64,000 nt of DNA from Thalassolituus sp. UBA1087 (GCA_002314145.1 DCCG01000032.1:56581-120580); one strand, 5' to 3'. Positions 35,661 through 45,558 are shown, counted from the stretch's first letter. Numbers and translations: made by a program. The notes: generated by a model not told the origin, from the letters alone.

Positions 35661-38321
35661 ATGAGCAAAAGCCACGGAAAAGCCTTTGAACTCGACCCCT
35701 TACTGCGTGATAAAGTCAGACTGTTAGGTAAACTGCTCGGCCGTACCATTGAAGGCCATTACGGCGGCGACATGCTGGCGCGTATCGAAGACATCCGTAA
35801 GCAGGCCAAAAAAGCCCGTCAGGGAGATAAAGCAGAGCGTGACCGCTTGCTGGCCATGCTGAAAACCATGCCGGAAGATGCCTTGTTACCGGTGGTCCGC
35901 GGATTCAACCAGTTTCTTAATCTGGCCAATATTGCCGAACAACAACATGGCATCAGCTGGCGCCGTGACGATGCAGCGGATGATGAGGTCGAACAGATGT
36001 TTACCGGCCTGCTCGACCGCCTGCAGAGCAAAGGTATTACCGGCATTGATCTCAGCGAGCAGATTGCTGCCGCGAATATTGAACTGGTCCTCACCGCGCA
36101 CCCGACCGAAATTACCCGCCGTACCCTGATTCAGAAATACGACCTGATTACCCGACTGCTGCAAAAACGTGACGACCTGCGTGAGGATCATCCGCAATTG
36201 GCGGATATCGAGCGGCGCCTGGAAACAGTGATTGAAGAAATCTGGCATACCGACGAAATACGGCAGGTGCGGCCAACCGCTGTGGATGAAGCCAAATGGG
36301 GTTTTGCGGTTATCGAGAACTCTCTTTGGGAGGCGGTGCCCGGGCTGCTGCGTAATCTGGATAAAGATCTGCGCGCCAGAGGGGCCGGCGCATTACCATT
36401 AACGGCTGCACCGGTTCGTTTTTCTTCCTGGATGGGCGGTGATCGTGATGGCAACCCTAACGTGACTTCCGGCGTTACCCGGGAAGTGCTTTATCTGGCG
36501 CGCTGGATGGCGGCTGACTTATTCCTGCGTGATATTGAACAGCTGGGCATGCAATTGTCTATGTCTGAGGCGACGGCCAGTGTTAAAAAGCTGGCCGGTG
36601 ACGATGCTCATGAACCTTACCGCGAATGCATGCACGGGTTGCGCGAGCGTCTGTTGCAGACCAAAACCTGGGCGGCGGCAAAAGCCAAAGGGCAGGAGTG
36701 TGATCTGACACCACTGCAGGAAGAAGATGAATTATTACAGCCGTTATTATTGTGTTACGACAGCCTGATGGCACATGGGCTGGATGAAATCGCCAATGCC
36801 GGATTACTGGATACTATCCGCCGGGTCGCCTGTTTCGGTTTAACTCTGGTGCGCCTGGATGTACGTCAGGAATCGACCCGCCATGCCAATGTACTGGCAG
36901 AAATCTGTGAGTACTATGGTATGGGAGATTACCATCAGTGGGATGAAGAAAAGAAACAGGCCTTTCTGCTGGCTGAGCTGCAGTCGCGGCGGCCGTTGAT
37001 CCCTGTTCGCTGGCAGCCCTCAGAGGAGGTTCAGGAAGTACTCGATACTATGCAGGTGTTGGCTACCCGCGCCGGTGACGGCGTCTCCTGTTACATTATT
37101 TCCATGGCCAGTGAACCGTCCGATGTGCTGGCCGTGGTGCTGTTATTACAGGCCTGCGGCGTGCGCGAACATATGCCGGTTGTTCCCTTATTTGAAACCC
37201 TGGGCGATCTGGAGCAATCCGCGCCGCGGATGGAAAAACTCTGGTCCGTTGACTGGTACCGTGAATACAGTCAGGGACATCAGCAGGTTATGATCGGCTA
37301 CTCCGATTCTTCCAAAGACGCCGGTCAGCTGGCTGCCGTGTGGGCGCAGTATCGTGCCCAGGAAGCGCTGTCACAGGTGGCCCGCGAGAAAGGCATAAAA
37401 CTGCGCCTGTTCCATGGTCGTGGTGGCAGTGTTGGCCGCGGGGGAGGACCCGCTCACCGTGCGATTCTTTCACAGCCGCCGGGCTCGGTTGCCGGTGGAC
37501 TGCGAGTGACAGAACAGGGCGAGATGATCCGCTTTAAGTTTGGTTTGCCGGATGTCGCCAAACGCAATCTTAAAATCTATATCTCATCCGTATTGGAAGC
37601 GAATTTATTGCCGCCGGACAGTGCCCGCCCTGAGTGGCGGGACATGATGGAAAGTCTGGCCGGTGATGGTGTCCGTTCGTATCGGGCAATGGTGCGGGAT
37701 ACGGAAGATTTTGTGCGTTATTTCCGCGCTGCAACGCCAGAGCAGGAACTGGGTAAACTGGCGTTAGGCAGCCGGCCGGCGCGCCGCCGCAGCGGTGGCG
37801 GGATCGAAACCCTGCGTGCGATTCCATGGATTTTTGCCTGGACTCAGATGCGCCTGATGTTACCGGCCTGGCTGGGCTCTGACGATGCACTGGAAAGTGC
37901 CATTAATAAAGGCCGCCTCGGGCAATTACGCGATATGTATCAGCAATGGCCGTTTTTCCGTACCTATATTGATATGCTGGAAATGGTACTGTCGAAAGCC
38001 GACAGTGGCATTGCTCAGTACTACGAAGGACGCCTGGTGGAAAGTGAGCTGCAGCCCCTGGGCAGCCAGCTGCGCCAGCGTCTGGAAAAAATGCGGGCGC
38101 TGGTGTTACAGCTGAAAGAGCAACAGGAATTGCTGGAGAATAATATCGCTCTGCAGCAATCATTAAGTGTCCGTGACCCATACACTGACCCGCTGCATTA
38201 CCTCCAGGCGGAGCTGCTCTATCGTGAGCGCCAGGACCAGGATGTGATCAGTGAAGAGGTGGAACGGGCCCTGAAAGTAACCATGGCCGGCATTGCTGCG
38301 GGTATGCGTAATACCGGCTAG
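35661..38321 (+). CDS. ppc: phosphoenolpyruvate carboxylase
   Basis: An 886-residue anaplerotic enzyme that carboxylates PEP to oxaloacetate. The active-site histidine motif TAHPTEITRRT (about 137-147), VRFSSWMGGDRDGNPNVT (about 253-270), GYSDSSKDAG (about 546-555), the glycine-rich FHGRGGSVGRGGGP (about 587-600) and the C-terminal MRNTG end are intact. Preceded by a 227-base gap that holds the promoter region; a CGGAGAC Shine-Dalgarno lies before the ATG. Confidence 0.96.
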   Translation: MSKSHGKAFELDPLLRDKVRLLGKLLGRTIEGHYGGDMLARIEDIRKQAKKARQGDKAERDRLLAMLKTMPEDALLPVVRGFNQFLNLANIAEQQHGISWRRDDAADDEVEQMFTGLLDRLQSKGITGIDLSEQIAAANIELVLTAHPTEITRRTLIQKYDLITRLLQKRDDLREDHPQLADIERRLETVIEEIWHTDEIRQVRPTAVDEAKWGFAVIENSLWEAVPGLLRNLDKDLRARGAGALPLTAAPVRFSSWMGGDRDGNPNVTSGVTREVLYLARWMAADLFLRDIEQLGMQLSMSEATASVKKLAGDDAHEPYRECMHGLRERLLQTKTWAAAKAKGQECDLTPLQEEDELLQPLLLCYDSLMAHGLDEIANAGLLDTIRRVACFGLTLVRLDVRQESTRHANVLAEICEYYGMGDYHQWDEEKKQAFLLAELQSRRPLIPVRWQPSEEVQEVLDTMQVLATRAGDGVSCYIISMASEPSDVLAVVLLLQACGVREHMPVVPLFETLGDLEQSAPRMEKLWSVDWYREYSQGHQQVMIGYSDSSKDAGQLAAVWAQYRAQEALSQVAREKGIKLRLFHGRGGSVGRGGGPAHRAILSQPPGSVAGGLRVTEQGEMIRFKFGLPDVAKRNLKIYISSVLEANLLPPDSARPEWRDMMESLAGDGVRSYRAMVRDTEDFVRYFRAATPEQELGKLALGSRPARRRSGGGIETLRAIPWIFAWTQMRLMLPAWLGSDDALESAINKGRLGQLRDMYQQWPFFRTYIDMLEMVLSKADSGIAQYYEGRLVESELQPLGSQLRQRLEKMRALVLQLKEQQELLENNIALQQSLSVRDPYTDPLHYLQAELLYRERQDQDVISEEVERALKVTMAGIAAGMRNTG

Positions 38322-38372
38322 ACCGCATTATGACTGGTCTGTCGGTAGTTCTACTAACGTCGCTATACCAAA

Positions 38373-38398
38373 GTCGGGCGTTCGCCCGGCTCCTTTTT
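38373..38398 (+). terminator. probable intrinsic terminator after ppc
   Basis: CGGGCG (38375-38380) pairs with CGCCCG (38383-38388), effectively a GC stem with a small loop, then GCTCC and five T. It lies 50 bases after the ppc stop. Confidence 0.6.
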
Positions 38399-38520
38399 CT
38401 CCACAATGACTTGAGATGAGCCTGCCGGCAGAGTAAGGTTAGGCCTATTTTTTCACGGGTTGGTTAAAGTTTATACAGCTTGGCCACCGGACGTTTCTAT
38501 TAACCACAAGGAGTATGCGC

Positions 38521-39177
38521 ATGCGCGTAATTCTGTTGGGCGCGCCAGGTGCGGGTAAAGGCACTCAGGCACAGTTCATTTGCGACAAATTTTCAATTCC
38601 GCAAATTTCTACCGGTGACATGCTGCGTGCCGCGGTAAAAGCCGGCAGCGAATTGGGCCTGAAAGTAAAAGAAATCATGGAAACCGGCGGACTGGTTTCT
38701 GATGAAATTATTATTGGCCTGGTAAAGGAACGTATTCAGCAGGATGATTGTGCCAATGGCTTCCTGTTTGACGGATTTCCCCGCACGATTCCTCAGGCTG
38801 AGGCCATGATTGAAGCGGGTGTGGATATTGATCATGTTGTGGAAATTGACGTCGATGACGAGGAAATCGTGCAGCGTCTGAGTGGTCGTCGTGTGCACCC
38901 GGGCTCCGGACGTGTTTATCACATCGTCTATAACCCGCCCAAAAACGAGGGTAAAGACGACGAAACCGGTGAAGAACTGGTACAGCGCGACGATGATAAA
39001 GAAGAAACCGTACGCAAGCGTCTGGCCATTTATCACGAACAGACAGCACCTCTGGTCAACTTTTACAAGCAGCTGGAATCTGCCAAAGGCGAGAATGCAC
39101 CAAAATACGCCCATATCGCGGGTGTTGGTTCATTACAGGATATTAAAGATAAAGTGATGGCGGCTTTGCAGAAGTAA
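38521..39177 (+). CDS. adk: adenylate kinase
   Basis: A 218-residue long-type adenylate kinase that interconverts ATP+AMP and 2 ADP. P-loop GAPGAGKGTQ (about 7-16), FDGFPRTIPQA (about 81-91) and the LID segment GRRVHPGSGRVYHIVYNPP without zinc cysteines, as in E. coli. The ATG at 38521 is preferred over the one at 38515: AAGGAG is seven bases upstream and the N-terminus MRVILLGAPG matches the family. Confidence 0.96.
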   Translation: MRVILLGAPGAGKGTQAQFICDKFSIPQISTGDMLRAAVKAGSELGLKVKEIMETGGLVSDEIIIGLVKERIQQDDCANGFLFDGFPRTIPQAEAMIEAGVDIDHVVEIDVDDEEIVQRLSGRRVHPGSGRVYHIVYNPPKNEGKDDETGEELVQRDDDKEETVRKRLAIYHEQTAPLVNFYKQLESAKGENAPKYAHIAGVGSLQDIKDKVMAALQK

Positions 39178-39194
39178 GCGCATCAAGCAGACAG

Positions 39195-39219
39195 AAAGGG
39201 GCCTTTGGCCCCTTTTTTT
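39195..39219 (+). terminator. intrinsic terminator of adk
   Basis: AAAGGGGCC (39195-39203), loop TTT, GGCCCCTTT (39207-39215) and a T-run. Very strong. Confidence 0.95.
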
Positions 39220-39699
39220 ATTTCTGCTGCCAGCATCGGTTGCCGGGGCGGGCGCAGGTACGGCTCCTGTTGCCCGGTTGCAGTGGATGTCAGATCCGCT
39301 TTAAGCCATCCGTTTGGCCATTAAATTATTCGGGGATTTTCTGATAATTTTATAGTATTCAATGACTTACATGCGGTATCAGGTATTTTTTGCGGGGTTG
39401 GCAATAATAAAAAAGCAAGTATCCGGTGGTGTCTGATAAGGATATATGACAATCGCCGGGTATCGGATGCGGAAAGAAAATAAACGTCTTAAATAAATAT
39501 ATTGGCCAGCCCAATAACAGTGATGAGGGACGGGTATTGACGATTAATAAGAAAAAATATCAAATAGTATTCAATAAATGATCAAAAATTTTGGTTTTTT
39601 ATTACAAAAATACTATTATTGCACCCGTTAGCTAATGCGCGATTATAATTGTGCTAGCGTTAAATTACCTGATCAGGAAAACTCCAGAGGAATTAACAT
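39220..39699. other. AT-rich gene-free stretch before the histone-like gene
   Basis: No coding frame is supported here. The first 80 bases have ordinary composition; from about 39320 to 39660 the sequence is strikingly A+T-rich, with A-tracts and T-tracts (for example 39545-39600), unlike the rest of the window. It ends in a promoter for the AT-hook protein gene. It is a plausible binding field for that AT-hook protein or other nucleoid proteins (inference). Confidence 0.6.
39619..39649 (+). promoter_or_regulatory. promoter of the AT-hook/histone-like gene
   Basis: A perfect -10 TATAAT (39644-39649) with TTGCAC (39619-39624) upstream at a long 19-base spacing. It is 50 bases before the ATG at 39700, which has AGAGGAAT upstream. 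Confidence 0.55.
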
Positions 39700-40530
39700 A
39701 TGGCCAGACCAAAAAAAGCTCCAGCTAAGCGCGGTCGTAAACCAGCTGCTAAAGCGAAAGCAAAAGTAGCTGCTACTGTACCCGCTATCGTTGAAAAAGC
39801 GCAGAAAGCTGCTGATAAAGCTGCAGCATCTGTTGCAGCGCAACAGGCAAAAGTCGATGCAGCAACCAAGAAAGTTGAAGCTGCAAAAGCGAAAGTTGCT
39901 GCAAAAGCGACTGCAGCCGGTAAACGTGCTGTGGTTTCTGCTAATGCCAAACTGAAAGCAGAAAAAGAAAAACTGCAGACTCAGAAAGCCGCAGCCCGTG
40001 CTGCCAATGTTGCCGTTAAGAGCGCGCAGATTGAAGCCAAAGCGGAAGAAGCGATGAGCAAAGCAACGGAAACCGTGGAAGCTTATGCTGCTTCTCTGGC
40101 AACCAAAGCAGAAGCTGATCTGGCTAAAGCGGTTGCAGCGTTTGAAGCTAAGTGGAAGAAATCCCGCGCCAAATCTGACGCTGCGAAAGTAAAAGCCCGC
40201 ACTAAGAAAGAAAGTGCCAAGGCCAAAACGGCTGCCAAGAAGCTGAAAGCTAAAGCAACAGCTGTTGAAAAAGCGGCTGCAAAAGCGGCTACGCCGAAAA
40301 AACGCGGTCGTCCTGCTAAAGCTAAAACCGCTGGTGCGGCACCGAAGAAACGCGGTCGTCCGGCGAAGGCTAAGGCTGCTTCTTCAGCACCTGCTGCAGC
40401 GCCGAAGAAACGCGGTCGTCCTGCTAAAGCAAAAACCGCCGCAGCGCCGAAGAAGCGCGGTCGTCCTGCTAAAGCGGCAACCTCTTCAGCACCGAAGAAA
40501 CGCGGTCGTCCACCTAAGGCTAAAGCATAA
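39700..40530 (+). CDS. AlgP/histone H1-like protein with AT-hook repeats
   Basis: A 276-residue Lys/Ala-rich protein. An N-terminal basic patch (AKRGRKP, about 9-15) leads into a long Ala-rich helical coiled coil (about 20-190) and a tail with five KKRGRPAKA-type repeats (about 198-276), each holding the RGRP core of an AT-hook that binds the minor groove of AT-rich DNA. This is the layout of AlgP-like (histone H1-like) proteins of Pseudomonas. The function is probably nucleoid organisation or regulation of AT-rich promoters. Repeats of nearly identical codons make the region prone to length change. Flanked by an AT-rich upstream stretch. Confidence 0.82.
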   Translation: MARPKKAPAKRGRKPAAKAKAKVAATVPAIVEKAQKAADKAAASVAAQQAKVDAATKKVEAAKAKVAAKATAAGKRAVVSANAKLKAEKEKLQTQKAAARAANVAVKSAQIEAKAEEAMSKATETVEAYAASLATKAEADLAKAVAAFEAKWKKSRAKSDAAKVKARTKKESAKAKTAAKKLKAKATAVEKAAAKAATPKKRGRPAKAKTAGAAPKKRGRPAKAKAASSAPAAAPKKRGRPAKAKTAAAPKKRGRPAKAATSSAPKKRGRPPKAKA

Positions 40531-40544
40531 GCTTGAGTCTGAGG

Positions 40545-40571
40545 AAAAACCCGGCATCGCCGGGTTTTTTT
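40545..40571 (+). terminator. intrinsic terminator of the AT-hook protein gene
   Basis: AAAACCCGGC, loop ATC, GCCGGGTTTTTTT: a seven-base GC stem extended by A-T pairs and followed by seven T. Confidence 0.94.
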
Positions 40572-40647
40572 ATGCCTGATATTCCCTGTCAGTGCGGGTG
40601 CCGCGTAACGGTGTGGTACTATTAGCCGGTCAAATACAGGTATGGTT

Positions 40648-41340
40648 ATGTCCGTTATATTAACTCTTGATGCCTCTTCTTCGCTTTGCTCCGTGGCGCT
40701 GACCGACGGGCAGGAGACCTGGCATATAACCGAGCATCAGCCCCGGCGACATGCTCAGCGTTTGCTTCCCATGGTCGATGAGATCATTTCCCGGGCCGGC
40801 ATTTCCCGCGATGCGCTGAACGCCATTGCCTATGGCCGCGGGCCGGGGTCCTTTACCGGTATCCGTATCGCCGCGTCCGTGATGCAGGGGATGGCGATGG
40901 CGCTCAATATTCCGGTGGCCGGAATATCGTCTTTGCAATCCATTGCGCAATCCGTTTTTGATCAGTCTGACGCTGATCGTGTTCTGGCTATTATGGATGC
41001 GCATATGGGGGAAGTGTTCTGGGGGATATTTCAGCGCGATGGAAAACTTTGCCGTGCTGTTACCGAAGAAAAAGTCGGACCACCGGACGCGTGTCTGGCT
41101 GATATTGCACAGTTTAATGGAGTGCTTGCGGGTGATGGACTGAATCTGGAAGCGTTTGCAGGTTGTTCGCAGACGTGGGCAGAGGTCTATCCGGATGCCA
41201 GTGTGATGCTGACGCTGGCCCGGTCTGACTGGCAACAGGGGCGCTTTGCCGGGCCTGAACAGCATCAGCCGGTTTACCTGCGGGACTCGGTGGCGTGGAA
41301 GAAACTTGATGAGCAGCCGAGTCTGCTTAAACGGAAGTAA
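40648..41340 (+). CDS. tsaB: tRNA threonylcarbamoyladenosine protein TsaB
   Basis: A 230-residue protein of the ASKHA fold that partners TsaD and TsaE in making t6A at A37 of ANN-decoding tRNAs. LTLDASSSLCSVAL (about 5-18), QRLLPMVDEII and GRGPGSFTGIRI (about 68-79) are typical. The ATG at 40648 is preferred over 40642 because ACAGG is seven bases before it. Confidence 0.93.
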   Translation: MSVILTLDASSSLCSVALTDGQETWHITEHQPRRHAQRLLPMVDEIISRAGISRDALNAIAYGRGPGSFTGIRIAASVMQGMAMALNIPVAGISSLQSIAQSVFDQSDADRVLAIMDAHMGEVFWGIFQRDGKLCRAVTEEKVGPPDACLADIAQFNGVLAGDGLNLEAFAGCSQTWAEVYPDASVMLTLARSDWQQGRFAGPEQHQPVYLRDSVAWKKLDEQPSLLKRK

Positions 41341-41354
41341 GTGGAGTTTCGGTT

Positions 41355-42152
41355 TTGGATCTATTTCAGATTATCGTTCTGGCCCTGTTGCAGGGGCTGA
41401 CAGAGTTTTTACCTATCTCGAGCTCTGCCCATCTTATTCTGCCATCCGAAGTGCTGGGTTGGCAGGACCAGGGACTGGCATTTGATGTGGCTGTGCATGT
41501 CGGCACATTACTGGCAGTCGTGATTTATTTTCGCCAGGATATTTTCCGTCTGTTACAGGGGTGGCTGACGACGGGCTTCAGCCGCCGGCCCAACGCCGAT
41601 GCGAAACTGGCCTGGTTTGTCGGTCTGGCTACGATACCGGCGGGAGTGGCCGGTATTCTGTTGGATGACTGGATTGAAAGCCATCTGCGCTCGGTGGAAG
41701 TGATCGCCTGGGCAACCATTGGCTTTGGTGTTCTGCTTGGGGTTGCAGACCGGGTACGCTCTAAAGGTGTATCACTGGCTCAGATGACACTGATGATGGC
41801 TCTTATCATCGGCGCTGCCCAGGCACTGGCATTAATTCCGGGCACGTCCCGCTCCGGTATTACTATTACGGCAGCTCTGTTTATCGGTCTGCACCGGGTC
41901 GACGCTGCGCGTTTTTCGTTTTTATTGTCTGTGCCTCTGATCCTTGCGGCCGGCGCTCTTAAAACCCTTGATCTGATGAATTCTGTACTGCCGGTAGACT
42001 GGTTTGCCATTGTCATTGGCGTTTTTGTCTCTGCCGTCAGTGCCTGGCTGTGTATCTATTACTTTCTCGCTTTTATCAGTCGCATCGGCATGATGCCGTT
42101 TGTTATTTACCGCCTGATTCTGGGTGTTGTTCTTATGCTGTTTTTTGTCTGA
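41355..42152 (+). CDS. uppP: undecaprenyl-diphosphatase UppP/BacA
   Basis: A 265-residue polytopic membrane enzyme that dephosphorylates undecaprenyl diphosphate for recycling in peptidoglycan synthesis. The two active-site signatures are present: LTEFLPISSSAHL (about 14-26) and PGTSRSGITI (about 160-169). It begins with TTG, supported by GGAG eight bases upstream. The next gene begins eight bases after its stop. Confidence 0.95.
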   Translation: MDLFQIIVLALLQGLTEFLPISSSAHLILPSEVLGWQDQGLAFDVAVHVGTLLAVVIYFRQDIFRLLQGWLTTGFSRRPNADAKLAWFVGLATIPAGVAGILLDDWIESHLRSVEVIAWATIGFGVLLGVADRVRSKGVSLAQMTLMMALIIGAAQALALIPGTSRSGITITAALFIGLHRVDAARFSFLLSVPLILAAGALKTLDLMNSVLPVDWFAIVIGVFVSAVSAWLCIYYFLAFISRIGMMPFVIYRLILGVVLMLFFV

Positions 42153-42159
42153 GGATCTT

Positions 42160-42963
42160 TTGAGCCATCTTATTTGCCTGGATCCGGTTCTGCGTCCGCA
42201 GGCCGTTCAATGGTGTGACACTTTTGGTCTGACGCTGATCAAAGGTCATCAGTTGCCGCCCGGCGGCTTTCATCTGTGCCTTGATTTTTCCGGCCTGTGC
42301 CTGCTCAGTGGTGATAACCCCAAAGTCCGGGTTGAGGTGAATTTTTCACAGGGGGCGGTTGCCCACCGGCGTCGTTTTGGCGGTGGTATGGGGCAGGATA
42401 TTGCCAAAGCAATCGGTGTTTCTTCTCAGTATAAACCGAGCGTGGTCGATGCAACGGCCGGACTGGGCCGGGATACCTTTGTGCTGGCCACTCTGGGCTG
42501 TCAGGTGACGGCGATTGAGCGTCAGCCTGTGGTAGCAGCGTTATTAGCCGATGGACTGGAAAGAGCGGCCAATGACGCCGGAATTGCCGATATTATTGAA
42601 CGTATTCATTTTAAATATGGTGCCAGCCAGAATCTGTTGGCGCTGACCGGTTCCCGGCCATATCTGGCCGATATCGTATATCTTGACCCGATGTTCGATC
42701 ACGATCCGAAACAGACCGCGCAGGTAAAGAAAGATATGCAGGCCTTCCGCGACATTGTCGGGCAGGATCATGATGCCGGGGATTTACTGGCGCCCGCCTG
42801 GCAGGCAGCGCGCTGTCGGGTTGTGGTAAAACGGGCCAGAAAAGCGGAGCCTCTGGCCGGGAAGGCCCCCAGTTATGCCATTACCGGCAAATCGAACCGT
42901 TTTGATGTGTATGTCAAAGCGAAAGTAACGCCGCCGTCTGATGCCAGTCAGACTGAATTCTGA
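42160..42963 (+). CDS. rsmJ: 16S rRNA (guanine-1516-N2)-methyltransferase RsmJ
   Basis: A 267-residue SAM-dependent methyltransferase. DATAGLGRDTFVLATLG is motif I (about 98-114), and the catalytic motif IVYLDPMFDHDPKQTAQVKKDM lies about 178-200. A TTG start at 42160 (GAGGA upstream) matches the family N-terminus; the longer open frame from 42124 lies inside uppP. Confidence 0.92.
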   Translation: MSHLICLDPVLRPQAVQWCDTFGLTLIKGHQLPPGGFHLCLDFSGLCLLSGDNPKVRVEVNFSQGAVAHRRRFGGGMGQDIAKAIGVSSQYKPSVVDATAGLGRDTFVLATLGCQVTAIERQPVVAALLADGLERAANDAGIADIIERIHFKYGASQNLLALTGSRPYLADIVYLDPMFDHDPKQTAQVKKDMQAFRDIVGQDHDAGDLLAPAWQAARCRVVVKRARKAEPLAGKAPSYAITGKSNRFDVYVKAKVTPPSDASQTEF

Positions 42964-42987
42964 CTGGCAACGTCCGCTGTCCGCTGG

Positions 42988-45558
42988 TTAATCCTGCGGA
43001 CTGTCTCCTGTGTCTTTCTTGTCGGCTTCCGGCTCGGCAGAATTTTCTTCTGCATCGCTGGCGTCAGTCTCCGGATTGTCATCGCCGCTGCGGTTATCTG
43101 CTTCGCCGCCCAGGCTGCGCAGAATACTTTCACGCAGAGCACCATCCAGCATATCTTCCAGACTGCTGATCAGCTCCTGCAGGCCGTCATCAAATGTCAG
43201 CTTATCGTCGTCGGTTTTCGCCAGCCGTTGTTCGCTGATCAGTTGCCGGATCAGTGCGCGGAACAGGTTTTTATCAAAAAACTCCGGCGCATTAATACCG
43301 TAAAGTAACGAAATCCGTTGCGCCAGCAGGGTGGATTGCTCTTCCAGCGCAGCTGCATCCAGCACGCCGCTGCCTTTCTGGCTGAGAATGGTCAATGTCA
43401 GGAAATAACGCTCCAGCGTCTGCATCATATTGCCCGCCAGCCCCTCAAGCATGGCGAATTCATAGCTGCTGGCCGGTGTTGCACAGTAACCGCGGCTGTT
43501 GTGCAGCAGGTAACCGTGTTCTACCAGCACATTCAGCCATTGTTTTACTTCATCTGCCAGTTCAGCTTCGCTCCAGCGCAGGAAGAGTTCAGCTTTCAGA
43601 TAAGGATAAAGGCGCGCCACGATATCCTGAATCTGCATCAGGCCGTAACGTTGGTTGTGCAGAAACAGGCAGGCCAGCAATGAAGGCAGGGCAATCAGAT
43701 GCAGAACGTTATTGCGGTAATACGTCAGGGTAACGGCCTGACGATCGTTAGTCTGAATCAGATCCCCCAGCGGATGCGCACTGCGGCTGACAGCATCCAG
43801 TTTTTCAGCGTATGCCAGCCAGCTGGCACCATCGCCCTCCGGCAGCGCGGTAATATCACTGTAGGGATTGGCGGCCAGCAGGTTACGGTATGCCTCCATC
43901 TGGCTGGTGAGCTGTTCTTCTTCCATTGCCTGGCGTGGGGCTGACAGAATACTCAGAGCAATCAGGTTAACCGGGTTTACCGAGGTTGCGTTATTAATGC
44001 CGGTCACCACCTGATTAGCCAGCTGAGTCACGACCTGTGGCGCCCAGGAAGGGCGATAGTCGCTGTCACTGTAATCTTCCTGTTGCCAGCCGGGCTGACG
44101 TTCGTTGAGGAATTCAGTGAGGTAAACAGGTTCACCAAAGGTGACGTTTACTTTACCAAACGAACGCTTAAGGGAACGCAGGGTGCCCAATACGCCAACC
44201 AGGCTTTCTTTTTTCTTTTTCTTGCCGCGCAGTTCTCCCAGATAACTGTTGGCTTCAAAGACTTTTTCATACCCGGTATAAACCGGCATAAAGATGATTG
44301 GTTTGCGGGAATCGCGCAGGTAACTGCGCAGTGTCATCGCCAGCATCCCGGCTTTCGGGCTCAGGGTCCGGCCTGTGCGTGAGCGTCCGCCCTCGACAAA
44401 ATATTCGGTAGCAAAGCCCCCGGAAAATACCGAGTGCAGATACTCATCAAAGACGGCTGCATAAAGCTGGTTATCACGGAAAGTACGGCGCATAAAGAAA
44501 GCGCCGCCGCGGCGCAGAATCGAGCCGACCACGGGCATATTCAGGTTAATACCGGCGGCGATCTGCGGCAGTTGCAGACCCTGGTGATAAAGAACGTAAG
44601 ATAACAGCAGATAGTCGATATGGCTGCGGTGGCAGGGCACATAAATAATTTCATTGTCTTTAATGACGTCTTTCAGGTTTTCAATATTGTGTAATGAAAT
44701 ACCGTCGTAGATTTTATTCCACACCCAGGTCAGAACCAGATCTAGAAAGCGCACATTGGTGTAAGAAATATTCGAGGCGATTTCATCCGCGTACTTCAGC
44801 GCTTTTTTCTGTGCTTTTTCTTTACTGATCCCTTTATTTTCTGCTTCTTCTTCAATGGCTTTAACCACCAATGGACGATTGGGAATCTGATGTACCAGGG
44901 TGCGGCGGTGCGACAGGTCCGGCCCCAATACAGCGGCTGACACCTGACGATTGTGTACACGCAGAACCCGTGCGACTTTACGGGCCAGTTTTTCGGCGGT
45001 CTGACCGGACTCTGCCATTTCGCGCAGTGACAATGGACGACTGAAATGCACAAAGGTATTGCGGCCGTTCAGAACGATGGCCAGCAGTTTGGCGACCCGG
45101 CCACCGATGGCACCGGTGCTCTGTAACCAGATACGCAGGAAAGAACCTTCTTTTTCCGGCGCCCGTCCCCAGAATACCCGTACCGGTACCACCTGAATAT
45201 CGCGCTGATCATCTTCCAGCAGCCATTGAGTCTGACGGATCAGTTGCGAGGCCACCATGGGAGTGCCCTGTTTACGGAAAAAGGCGGCGCGGTGGTAGAT
45301 GCTGAACCAGGGCTTACCCGGCAGACGTCGTTCCGCTCTGTCATCCTGCGGACTGGTCCAGCCCTGCAGGCTGGCTTCCCGGTCAATGACCAGCTGTTCG
45401 GCATGGGAAGGATAGAGCATGGCGTAGATCACGGGTTTATCCGGATCAATATTAAAATCTTTGGTATCCGGGCCGATGATCTGCGTTTTGATCAGGCTGT
45501 AAAGCAGCTTTTGCTGACAGCGGAAAAGTACACTACGGATTTTGCTGATTATTTTCAT
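42988..45558 (-). CDS. plsB: glycerol-3-phosphate 1-O-acyltransferase PlsB
   Basis: An 856-residue membrane acyltransferase that starts phospholipid synthesis by placing an acyl chain on glycerol 3-phosphate. The catalytic HX4D box is in VPCHRSHIDYLLLSYVL (about 347-363) and the later FFMRRTFRDN and FVEGGRSRTG blocks (about 390-450) are intact. The ATG at 45558 is chosen: it fits the family N-terminus, while the open frame upstream to 45738 overlaps the divergent gene's leader. The acidic C-terminal tail (last 50 residues) is lineage-specific. Confidence 0.95.
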   Translation of the reverse strand: MKIISKIRSVLFRCQQKLLYSLIKTQIIGPDTKDFNIDPDKPVIYAMLYPSHAEQLVIDREASLQGWTSPQDDRAERRLPGKPWFSIYHRAAFFRKQGTPMVASQLIRQTQWLLEDDQRDIQVVPVRVFWGRAPEKEGSFLRIWLQSTGAIGGRVAKLLAIVLNGRNTFVHFSRPLSLREMAESGQTAEKLARKVARVLRVHNRQVSAAVLGPDLSHRRTLVHQIPNRPLVVKAIEEEAENKGISKEKAQKKALKYADEIASNISYTNVRFLDLVLTWVWNKIYDGISLHNIENLKDVIKDNEIIYVPCHRSHIDYLLLSYVLYHQGLQLPQIAAGINLNMPVVGSILRRGGAFFMRRTFRDNQLYAAVFDEYLHSVFSGGFATEYFVEGGRSRTGRTLSPKAGMLAMTLRSYLRDSRKPIIFMPVYTGYEKVFEANSYLGELRGKKKKKESLVGVLGTLRSLKRSFGKVNVTFGEPVYLTEFLNERQPGWQQEDYSDSDYRPSWAPQVVTQLANQVVTGINNATSVNPVNLIALSILSAPRQAMEEEQLTSQMEAYRNLLAANPYSDITALPEGDGASWLAYAEKLDAVSRSAHPLGDLIQTNDRQAVTLTYYRNNVLHLIALPSLLACLFLHNQRYGLMQIQDIVARLYPYLKAELFLRWSEAELADEVKQWLNVLVEHGYLLHNSRGYCATPASSYEFAMLEGLAGNMMQTLERYFLTLTILSQKGSGVLDAAALEEQSTLLAQRISLLYGINAPEFFDKNLFRALIRQLISEQRLAKTDDDKLTFDDGLQELISSLEDMLDGALRESILRSLGGEADNRSGDDNPETDASDAEENSAEPEADKKDTGDSPQD

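Noticed and set aside
39371..39436. 21-codon ORF (starting MRYQVFFAGL) in the AT-rich gap
   Set aside because: No Shine-Dalgarno before the ATG; short frames are expected in AT-rich DNA.
40290..40530. possible CRISPR or mobile repeat in the histone-like gene
   Set aside because: The repeats are in frame and code for KKRGRPAKA units; a coding repeat.
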